DNA from: Physocladia obscura
Lineage: Eukaryota > Chytridiomycota > Chytridiomycetes > Chytridiales > Chytriomycetaceae
NCBI GenBank assembly: GCA_027596945.1
Contig: JADGJH010000719.1
Span: forward strand, 3,072 to 14,753
DNA length: 11,682 bases
Reading direction: 5' to 3'
Under the pieces are notes generated by a model. The model did not search any database. It was not told the origin of the DNA and worked only from the letters and a program-made list of their open reading frames with translations. Positions 1 through 8,750 of this stretch are shown here, piece by piece; position 1 is the first letter of the stretch; every line of letters starts with the position of its first letter. Position numbers and translations under genes: made by a program.

Positions 1-34
1 GAAAAAGATGAAGACAAAGGAAAAGAGTATTTAC

Positions 35-456
35 GCAGATGTGATGGCTCGGTAACGCTCCTGGCCGGCTGTGTCCCAGATTTACGCCTTGATAGTTTTT
101 GTTTCAACTTGAATCGTCCGGGTGGCAAATTCGACGCCAATAGTTGATTTTGAGTCGAGATTGAATTCGTTACGCGTGAAACGGGAGAGCAAGTTAGATT
201 TGCCTACGCCAGAGTCACCTATAAGAACGACTGCGTATGAGGAGGTTTTGGGGTTGCAATTATTCAAGCAATTGTTTTGTTGAGTTTCGATTATATTTAG
301 TTTGATTGTGAAAGCCCAAGGATGTTCACCTTTGAAAAGACAATCATATTCTGGAACGAAAACCAAAACGAAGCGCAAGTATCAAGAGCCAAGTCAACTT
401 CACAGGGATTTTCAGAATCCAATTCAGAAAACACGCTCACCGTCGTCTTTGGACAT
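35..456 (-). CDS. Rab11-type small GTPase, N-terminal part, with an in-frame TAA
   Basis: Rab11-family GTPases direct recycling-endosome and exocytic traffic. Three exons on the minus strand join cleanly: 456-441 (start ATG, reads MSKDD), 350-330 (reads EYDCLFK) and 230-35. The introns are 351-440 (GTGAGC...CCAG) and 231-329 (GTGAAC...GCAG). A further intron opens at 34 with GTAAAT and leaves the window. The product shows the P-loop GDSGVGKS (residues 17-24), the Rab11-like effector region [12 protein letters not shown] (39-50) and, after the break, [15 protein letters not shown]. The break is codon 62 (TAA, positions 82-84), where Rab11 proteins have Gln (CAA) in KAQIWDTAGQ. The flanking residues on both sides are intact and in one frame. 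The exon joins and family are clear. Whether the gene works is not: it could be a nonsense allele, a recent pseudogene or a base-call error. Confidence 0.85.
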
Positions 457-978
457 ATCCACCGTTGTTTTTTCTTCTTTTCCAATTTCTCCACAATGTT
501 CATCAAATCTCTTGTCTCGACGGGTTCACCATATCGCCTGAGCGCAATTGCGTCAGGTACTGTTCTGATACCAACACAACTCGTGTTGGAGTTTTTCTTT
601 TCTAGCAGATCGCTTAGGTTATTTATCATATTCATGTATAACATTCTTAATTTGTATTCTAGCATCGTATTTGAAATGATGTGTCAGATTTGACTGCAAT
701 TTCTTGCGTAATGGAAAAAGTGAATGTTTAGGTCAAGACCATCATCATTTGCATCGGTAACGACGACGATGCTGCCATAATATATACGGCTGCATACCAC
801 AGCCACTTATATACTATTTATATTGTGATTGTATCACTTTTATCACTATTATTATTATATTATGTTTGTTACATCTGTATATTTTGAATGATAGATTGCC
901 AGATAGCAAAGTGTTACTGCGTTTTAGTTGGTCATTTTTCTTTCCAAAAAAAAGGTATCATTTATTGAGAGATAAAGA
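457..978. promoter_or_regulatory. Spacer between the NPC2-like gene and Rab11; Rab11 leader and promoter
   Basis: About 520 bases separate the NPC2-like stop from the Rab11 start, both on the minus strand, so the Rab11 promoter and 5' leader should lie here. The part around 780-860 is rich in TA and contains TATATA-like runs. Minus-strand ATG codons occur upstream of the Rab11 start (for example 665-663), out of frame with it. A 6-bp inverted repeat, GCATCG/CGATGC, lies at 751-772. No second gene is convincing. Confidence 0.4.
961..966 (-). terminator. AATAAA polyadenylation signal of the NPC2-like gene
   Basis: A canonical AATAAA hexamer on the minus strand lies 12 bases past the TAA stop at 979-981. 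It is placed to end the NPC2-like transcript. Confidence 0.55.
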
Positions 979-1516
979 TTACACTGGGTATGCCGGGTTG
1001 TTCAAACAAAGATAAATTTTTCCTAAATCAGTGCTTTTAATAACAACAGTGATATTCGCCACAAAATCGCCATCCGAAGCCTTCGTAGACGGCGGTGGGA
1101 TGTTGAAATCAGCGAGCTTTCCCGACAGTGGGCAACGAATGTTGCTGACGCTGCAATAGTCATAAATCTGTAAAGTTTGTTCAGACGTTTGTTCAAAAAG
1201 TTATTTTCGCAAGGTATTTTGCAAAATTTTTTATTACCGCACTCGACTTGAACAATTTCTTTCCTGTTTCTGCCTTGATTAATTGATACGTAAAATTCAA
1301 GCTGCCGGAGTTAAATGCATGGGACTGAGACCCAGTAACCAAAACGTGAATTGGATTTGGGGGTTTATACGCGTTCACCAAGATTTGAGATGGTATTGGA
1401 TTTAAGTATCCTCCGCAGGGACTCCAAAAATTTTGCAACGAGGATATGCTGGACAACGGTCTGCTAGTAGTGAAACTTGAGGTGACGACAAGAATTGCAA
1501 CAAGAAATGAGTTCAT
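979..1516 (-). CDS. Secreted ML-domain (NPC2-like) lipid-binding protein
   Basis: ML-domain proteins of the NPC2 and fungal PG/PI-transfer type bind sterols or phospholipids in the endo-lysosomal or secretory lumen. Exon 1 (1516-1238) and exon 2 (1167-979) flank an intron at 1168-1237 (GTAATA...ACAG, phase 0). The product is 155 aa and ends with TAA. Residues 1-17 form a signal peptide (MNSFLVAILVV core), which supports the ATG at 1516. The open frame runs upstream to 1636 but has no ATG there. ML hallmarks in order are FWSPCG (30-35), NFTYQL with an N-glycosylation sequon (74-79), a Cys pair at 98 and 105 followed by PLSG, and a late Cys147 in IYLCLN near the end. Four cysteines fit two disulfides (34-147 and 98-105), one fewer than animal NPC2. 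Length and layout suit the family. The ligand cannot be told from sequence. Confidence 0.82.
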
Positions 1517-1983
1517 TTGGAGTATTTTGTGAAAGTTATTTGGATCAATTTCATCTGATATCTTCTTTTTCTTCAATTCCTTTTCCCCAATCGGATTTCG
1601 TGGATTGTATTGTTCAAATTTGGCTATTGTTCTCACAATTTTAAAAATTATAAAAATAAAAATAAATAAAAAAGGAGAATTCTAAATTACAGCTGATTTC
1701 AAAAAGAATGAGACAAAATTTTTTTCCATTTTTACAAAACTTCAAAAATAGTGGTTGATTTGCAGAAAAGTATTGGTCTGCCACCATTAATCAATCCGTT
1801 TTGCTCCATTTGAGCTTGTATAGCAACTCCCTGTAGGTCCGACACCAACTTCCATCTCACCAAATATCTATTCAACAATTTTCATTTGAATTCAACGAAT
1901 TCCAAAAAAAAACTTGTAATACAAGGAGACAAAAGTTTAAGAATTGTAAAAATTTGAATTGAAGTTCACGGAGCAATTTAACG

Positions 1984-2041
1984 GTTTTGGTTTTTTTTTT
2001 TAAATTTTTTTTTTGCATCGGCTTTTGTTTTTTCTTTTTTT
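1984..2041 (+). repeat. Low-complexity T-rich tract
   Basis: Runs of up to about ten consecutive T are broken by a few other bases, giving a strongly T-biased stretch on the plus strand. It may be a nucleosome-depleting poly(dA:dT) element of the divergent promoter region, or simply replication-slippage sequence. Confidence 0.6.
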
Positions 2042-2345
2042 ATGCTTGACAGCTAATGAAGAAACGCGAAGACAATTCTCATGCTGGTATTAAAATTTTT
2101 TCAGATTAATTCCAATTTGATACTAAATAATAAGATAAACTTGAATAAGGATGTTCAGCACAGAAATTACAAATAAATAAATAATTTTTCTATTTAATCC
2201 TGCACAATTTGCTTTTTATTTTCTACAGAAGATGCTAATCGAGCTTCTCAAATCGAGTTGCCTTCTGCCTTCAATTTCTTAACGCTGACAAGGCAATTTT
2301 ACTACTTGCACGGCGCCCCGTGAATTTTACAACTCCAATGCTGAC

Positions 2346-2374
2346 TTTTCCAAGTAGTTTTCAACCTTGGAAAA
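2346..2374. repeat. Perfect 9-bp inverted repeat with an 11-base loop
   Basis: TTTTCCAAG (2346-2354) and CTTGGAAAA (2366-2374) are exact reverse complements around an 11-base loop. The left arm overlaps another inverted repeat, ACTACTTG (2301-2308) with CAAGTAGT (2351-2358). Inside that one lies CACGG/CCGTG (2309-2322). The two larger pairings are mutually exclusive. Confidence 0.6.
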
Positions 2375-2505
2375 CGCCAGCCATTTGTTAGAAAATTTTG
2401 GAGATTTTCTGATAGGCTGATCCGCAACTTGTGCATTATTGTTTGGTGGTGGAAGATTTGAATATCAAATTAAAACTTTCTTTTTGACAATTTTTGTGAA
2501 CTCTA

Positions 2506-5500
2506 ATGACCTTCGATATTTCTCAAAATGAAGGAGACGACAAGAGAGGAGATATTGTTATCGACGATATTATAAAAAAGTTTGCTGACGCTTTATTTGG
2601 GATTCTGTTCATCACGAACAAGGTAATTGAGTTTTTCATGCTTTATCCAACCAATCAATATTTCGACAATAACAGCCAATATTTAGCATACCGACCATAA
2701 TATTTATGCCCACTTTCTCGGTAAATGTCGAGTTTAATCGACTACGTTGCTAATTTCTGCAATTGGTACAGAAATTTTTATCGATCACATGCAAGATCTT
2801 GCTTTTCCTTTAGGATTTGTACTTGCGCCGTGGACGTCTTCGATAAACTGGCTGCAAACTATTCTGGACTATTTTTCACCTGAAAGATTGGTAAACACAC
2901 AAAAAAATCCACCAAAACTTATCAAACTGAACGATCGACAGATTGGCATCAACAACGTATTATTTTATATACTCCTTTGCATAAACGGATTGACTTTTTT
3001 GAACGCTTTGTATGTTGGATATTCGTTCTCTCAGAATAAATTTCGGTTTATTTGTGAGTATAATGTTTCTTCCAGATGACAGTGATTGCTAATTTTTTTT
3101 TTCGCATTATTTGTTTGCTCTATAGGGACATTGAAAATACTGCGCATAGTTCTTGGACTGTTTGCAACAGTTCTATTTATTCCAATTCTAGCCTTCTTTA
3201 CAGAACAAATAGCCGAATGTGAAGATTCAGAAGGACATTATCAATCTTGTTGGACTTCCAGTTACTTATTCAAAACAGTTATAACAGTAATTTTTATAGT
3301 ATTTTTTGTCTTGTGAGTACTTTCTCGCTCACTTCCACACTGCTTCGTAAACAATCTATTAACTCCATAAATTGCTAACAGAATTGCTCTAGCAGTGAAG
3401 GCAACTTTTTTTGATTCAGATCCAAAAAAGCATGATATAACAAGTCGACCTCATTCGCGATTGGATATTGCATACACTTTGTTTCGTGGAATTTTGACTA
3501 TTTTGTCGATTATGCTTGTCCCGACAAGCTTTGGTGAAGAATCTATACCAATGTTGCAATTGTGGGTGATGACAGTTACGTGCACTATTTTGAGTGGTAT
3601 TCTTGCTATTGGGTACATCTGGTACATTCCATTCTACAACTACAACTATTCCATTTTGAGGGTAAGGAAAAAAACCTCCATTTAACTTGAAATTTACATA
3701 ATAATTTTCGATTAAAAAGGCTGGCATGATGTTGAACTTTTTCTGGGCATCTTTATGCCTTTTGTTCACTGTAGTTAGGCCTTTTTCTGACATTGGAGTC
3801 ATTTATGTTGTTCTTTGTCCGATAACGTTCGTTCTGGGGTATTACTTTGTCGGCTTGCGTCGGTCTATGGTTGAGAACACGCAAATTAATTTGGTCACAG
3901 ACCCTTTGGTGCTTGAGCTTAAAGTAAGATTCAAATTAATGGAGTTTAATCTACTATACAATAGCAAACATGGAACGGCCGGAGGGCTGGGAGATAAGAA
4001 TACAGTTGTTGAAATTGGTGTCGAAAATAATGCTGCTGAGGTTGAAACGGCGAAGGCGACTGAGCGCGCTCTATTGGATGAAATAAATGATATGTATTCC
4101 CAAGGAGCAAAAACTATGACAAAATCTTGCATGCTACATTTGTTTATGTCGTCCTTCCAATTAGTTCATTTGGGAAATCGTGCTCAGTGTTTAGCAGTTA
4201 CAGCTAAAGCAGCATTAATGAATCCAAACTTAGACGAGGCTTTCTTGATTTTTAAACGGCAGAGACTTTTAAACGATAAATTTGGGGGTGGCGATGTCAT
4301 CGACTTCATTGCTTATGAGCAAAATTTGAAGGTTAGTCATATTTTGAAAATCCAGTTTGCTCTGACAATACAATACTTAATTGCAGCTCGCAAAAGAGTG
4401 CGTATTTTCCCTATTCTTTTTTTCTGTAAATTATAATCTATAATTCACATAGGAATGAAAGAAAAGCGACAATCGCCAGTGTTCAATTTTGGTCAGAACT
4501 AATGAAGCGAAATCCGTCTTTCCAGAAACTTCAAACTCATGGTGCATCAATTTCGACTGCAGTTTCACTCGCTCAAATGCATTTCAGTTCCTTAATCAAA
4601 CTGTCTCCAAATAACCCGCTTGTTTTTCGTTTGTATGGAAAATTTCTTATGAACAATCTTAACGATAAAAGGAGTGGCCAAATTTTAATCGATCATGCAG
4701 ACGAACTTGAAGAAGATCAAGAGCGTGAAGATATCGGCAAAGATGAAGAAAGTGAACATGAAAGTGACGCTGGAAACTGTAGTTCTCTTGGCTCAGATTT
4801 GGCTGCTGAAGAAAATTTCTCCACACGGCCATCGGTAAATTTATTTTCTGAAGATAATGGAGTCATTACTATCAGCGGGGAGCCGCAAAATTTGGGACAA
4901 ATTGTCACTGCAAATGTAAAAGTGTTAAAGATGTTTGGTTACAGGAAGAATGAATTTATCGGACGAAATATAAATATTATTCTTCCTTCACCATTTTGTG
5001 AAATGCATGACATGTATTTGCAGAACTATTTGAAAACTGGAGCAGCAAAGGTTATATTAACTTTATATATTTGTAAAAATTAACTGACAAATGAGCTTGA
5101 TGCAGGTTATTGATAAGTCAAGGCAGGTTCTGGGCCTGCATAAAGATGGCTATTTGACTCCACTGATATTGCACGTGAAACATGCGGTGGATGCAAGCGG
5201 AAAGCAATCATTCCTTGGTGTCCTAAAGCCCGCCAAAAAGTCACCGACTGCTGGCTTCGTTATGTTTTCCGCAGACCAACTGAAAGTGAAATATGCCTCT
5301 CAAAATATTGGAGAAATTTTCAACTTTCAACATTCAAGACTTGCAGATGTGTCGGCAACAGATTGGTTTCCTGGGTTGACTGTCGAAACAATCGATCAAG
5401 TCACAAAGGCGGGATTTCGAACCGAAATAGAACGCGCTGACGAAAAAATTAGCTTTAAGGTTTCAGGAGATAAACTGGCTGTTGGAGAAAACGTTATATA

Positions 5501-8128
5501 CATTACAAGAGTTCTCTTTCGCAACACATCAAAATCGGCGACTGAAGTTCCAAAATCTCTCCAAGAGTATCTGCGTAGTCAAACGGTAGAAATACAGGTG
5601 CCACATAATGCGAATCAGATGGAACAACAGTCGGAACCAAATGAGGATCCATTTCAAGATAGTTGCAAATTTGACACTGCAATTCCCATGGTTTTTTCAG
5701 CTCAAAGTTCAAAAGAAGTCCTCCATGAAAGCAAAGAAAATATTTTCATTCCTGCAGATACACCAGACAACTTAAATATTCCTGCAAAATTTTTTTCAGA
5801 AGATAGTCGTAAAAAAATGTCGTTTTCTGGGAAAAGACAATCGTTTGAAGAAACTCCACCGCATTCGCCAGGAGAAAAAACGAAGCATGTCGCAGAGCAA
5901 AGACTGAAAAAACTTGATCAGCGATCTGAAGGAAGTGGTTCTAAAGCTAGCAGTGCACGAAATGTCAAAAAGATTATCTCAGAGCAAAACACAACGTCAA
6001 ATAAGCATATAAACGCAATTGAAGCAGTGTATGTGATTGGAATAATCTTGTTGTGGATTGCGGCTATTTTTTCGGACTTAGAATTTTCAACAACTCTAAG
6101 TGGAATTACTCAAAGAATTGAAAATTTGAATTCTTTACTTCTTTCAGCATTGTATACTGTGCAAATCGCTGATGCTGTACGTTCATTAGATATGCATCGT
6201 ATAAAATGGGTGGAAAATTATAATATGATTAGTGCTGACACTATTGCTGGCTCAAGAGCTCAGATTCTAAATAACACTGAATATATAGCAACTGTCATGA
6301 GTCTCATTACTATTTATCAGTTCCAACAAACTCCCTTGATCAACATATCTGGTTTAAGTTATACAGCTGTGAATTATTTTGAAGCAGTATCATTATTTTT
6401 GGCAGGCTCTGAATATGTTGCTCAAGTAGATTTAAACGACTCACAAATAGTCGAAAACATGCAATTTGTTATGAATAACGGGCCAACAATGATATTGGCT
6501 ATATTCAATAACAGTGCCATCGCCGAGATGAACGACTATGTTGTATATACGTCAACCGAACCTGCAGTCTTTTTCACAATAGCGATTCTTGCTCCGTGTT
6601 TCGCTTTTATTTTGATATTTTTAATCATATTTCCACTTTATTATCACATCGAAAAGTACCGTAACAAATTCCTCACAATGTTTTGCGATATACCGAAAGA
6701 AATTGTGAGAGGAATTTATGAGTCGAATTTGCAAAGATTAGTCGAGGCTCAAGAAGATGAAGAAGAAGGGCAAAGTAATGTTATTGGAAATGGAGGCTAT
6801 GAAAATCAAATGGCAATAGAGAACTTGATGGTGTCTTCAACTGTTGACGACATCCAAGATATTGGTTTTGATACTAGTGGACTGAAAAATTCGATGAATG
6901 CAGATCCAATAGTCGCGACAAAGAAATTCAAAATAACTACAGCGCTTAAAAATTTCTTCATGTCAAATCACAGATTGGGTGTTTATTCGATCTTTTTTGT
7001 TGTTTTGACAGCTGCGTACTTTCTGACGGCAGGATATCTCTCATACAGCTACATTATCTCCATGCAATCGACAGCAACATCTACACTGTGGACATTACAA
7101 CGGTCAATATATACTACCTTAGCTGTTTTCGGATGTAGAGAACAATTTTATGGAACGACTCATAGACTGAACATAACAAATACAACTGAAATGGTAACCT
7201 CTGTGTTCACATATAATGCAACAAGAGATACTGCATACTTGGATTCTTTTGCAAATGATTTGAATTGGTACTTAATTTATTCTTTTAAAATAATTAACCA
7301 TTATTTTATGTTAGGATGGATTATTCTCGACTTTACGGCAGCTCTCAAATGAGCACACCGCCATTAATTCTGTCAGATGATAGCTATTCAAGTTTATATA
7401 TTGAAGTGGACAACGGGTGCCCAGATACATCCAGTGATCCAACAGATTGTACTTCAACTATGGGTGGAATTTTAGCCAGTGGTCTTCACGCTGGAATCGA
7501 GTGGCTAAACGATCTAATTTTATTTATTGGTGATGTCTACGAAGGTAGAGTACCAGTTGTGTGGACATTAAACATTGTGGAATTCTCTGACCAACTGTTT
7601 GGTACTTTGAGAAACTTGAATTCAAATTATTTGACACCCAATATTCAAACAAGTGGATATTTATTTTGGCAGAGCTGGCAAGATAGTGCTGCAAAGTTTT
7701 CATTGATTCAAATAGTGAGAATTTTTATATACTTTTGTCCATACGTTTCTCTCAGTTATAGTGTATTTTAGATTGCTTCATGTTGTTATATTTTTGTCCT
7801 CTTGCTGCTGTATGTGTTTGTTGTTCGTGCCAGTTTAAGTTCTATTGGGCAAGAAATGCAACGAACATCGGCACTAGTACACATGGTTCCATCGGAAATT
7901 ATTCGCACAGTTCCAAGTTTTAAACATTGGGCAGTCGAGATGGGACTGAAGCCTCCAATGCGTATGTCCAATCGAAGAAAATCTGACTATGCGCTCCAAG
8001 TTAACATCATTGAAAATGCACCTATTTCAAATAAACAGGAAGTTTCAAAGGCTGGAGGGAAAGGAAAAGAAGCAAAATTTGAAGTTAAATCAGTGGACGT
8101 TCTGAAAAGTGCAGATTTTTTGGCATAA
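2506..8128 (+). CDS. TmcB-like multi-pass membrane protein with PAS domain
   Basis: A large membrane protein resembling the 'tiny macrocysts protein B' family of amoebae and chytrids, whose biochemical role is not established. Exons: 2506-2622, 2687-2720, 2772-3053, 3126-3312, 3382-3661, 3720-4331, 4387-4397, 4453-5050, 5106-7267, 7315-7714 and 7772-8128. All ten introns are GT-AG, 47-72 bp, and the phases agree through to a TAA, giving about 1679 aa. Residues 1-350 hold about eight hydrophobic segments (near 53-71, 111-135, 147-168, 192-212, 238-256, 264-286, 303-320, 325-345). A soluble part with an acidic stretch (about 590-617) leads to a PAS domain (about 640-750; FGYRKNEFIGRNINIILPSP, then GVLKP). 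A polar linker follows, then membrane segments near 1013-1032, 1196-1222, 1331-1357 and 1562-1582. The loops at 1033-1195 and 1358-1560 carry many N-x-S/T sequons and are probably extracellular. No kinase, cyclase or other output domain is seen. The least certain joins are exon 2 and the 11-nt exon 7. Confidence 0.82.
4387..4397 (+). other. 11-nt microexon of the TmcB-like gene
   Basis: Exon 6 ends in phase 0 at 4331. The downstream exon beginning at 4453 must be entered in phase 2 to read NERKATIASVQFW. The segment 4387-4397, between a TTGCAG acceptor and a GTGCGT donor, supplies exactly the needed 11 bases and reads LAKE across the join. Skipping it, or using the nearby GTATTT donor at 4402, puts a TGA in frame within two codons. 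Confidence 0.6.
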
Positions 8129-8748
8129 TTCATACAATATAAAATAAACGAAAAACAAATTTATTGCAATATCAAGATAAATAATAAATTTTTTGTTGAA
8201 AAAATTTAAACGACAGTATCAAATTATGGAAGAGAACAAATCAAACTGTTTAAGAGGCACGGAATATATTTTGTAAGCTATATTGCTATTAAACGTTGAA
8301 AAAACATCTTTTAAAAGAGGCGATGAATCTAACCTAATCACGTCATACTTGATCATAGAACTTTACTCTGAAGTTAAAATATTTGATTACGAACTGAAAT
8401 TTAGTCTTGTAGTCAAATAAAAGCACACAGATTTGAATTGAAGTTGGTACAGACTGTCTTACCTTTTAGAATCAAACGAAGCATTTACTAAATCAATGGC
8501 ACCATTTTCCGAATGTGCCGAAGCACAATTGACGAAGTGAAAGCTCCCACTTCAAGCAGAGAATGCAAGATTTTGTGTCATAAAAAACGAGAACATGAAA
8601 AAAACATGAATATGCGGGCAACTTTCCAGTAATTTCCAACACGAAATAGTAAACTTTATGGGTGCAAAGTCTGTGTTGTTCGTGTCAGTGGTTAAATTCT
8701 TATTTTAAACAAGAGGTTAAAAGAAATATTTTCAGAATTCAATATTTA
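8129..8748. other. Convergent intergenic region, no gene seen
   Basis: This is 620 bases between the 3' ends of the TmcB-like gene (plus) and the DnaJ gene (minus). It is AT-rich with stops in all frames at short intervals. It should contain both 3' UTRs. A weak 6-bp inverted repeat (GAAGTG at 8534-8539, CACTTC at 8548-8553) is the only structure noted. Confidence 0.5.
8143..8148 (+). terminator. AATAAA polyadenylation signal of the TmcB-like gene
   Basis: A canonical AATAAA lies 14 bases after the TAA at 8126-8128, inside an AT-rich stretch. Further near-matches follow at about 8170-8190, so the choice of hexamer is uncertain. Confidence 0.5.
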
Positions 8749-8750
8749 TT
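8745..8750 (-). terminator. Possible AATAAA signal overlapping the DnaJ stop codon
   Basis: On the minus strand AATAAA begins with the last two bases of the TAA stop (8751-8749). Its position is unusually close to the stop, but the spacer is too AT-rich to call it with confidence. Confidence 0.3.

Larger units (their letters stand above)
1517..2505. promoter_or_regulatory. Intergenic region between the divergent NPC2-like and TmcB-like genes
   Basis: Nearly 1 kb of AT-rich DNA separates two divergent starts, so it should hold both promoters. I see no convincing gene. It contains homopolymer T tracts (1984-2041) and a group of inverted repeats at 2301-2374, including a small GC-rich patch at 2309-2322. 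No tRNA A/B boxes were recognised. Confidence 0.4.

Noticed and set aside
82..84. Non-standard genetic code with TAA read as Gln
   Set aside because: The NPC2-like, TmcB-like and DnaJ genes all terminate at TAA right where their families end, and the 2.1-kb TmcB exon has no internal TAA in frame.
788..804. GGCTG/CAGCC hairpin and nearby GCATCG/CGATGC repeat (751-772) in the Rab11 spacer
   Set aside because: Stems of five and six bases with no T-run or conserved partner; expected by chance in a spacer this long.
1952..1966. 15-base repeat ATTTGAATTGAAGTT shared with 8431-8445
   Set aside because: One short AT-rich match between two spacers; it does not extend, so chance or simple sequence is enough to explain it.
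3416..4132. Minus-strand open frames of 96-128 codons
   Set aside because: They are antisense to TmcB-like exons 5 and 6, whose plus-strand reading is supported by splice phase and membrane segments.
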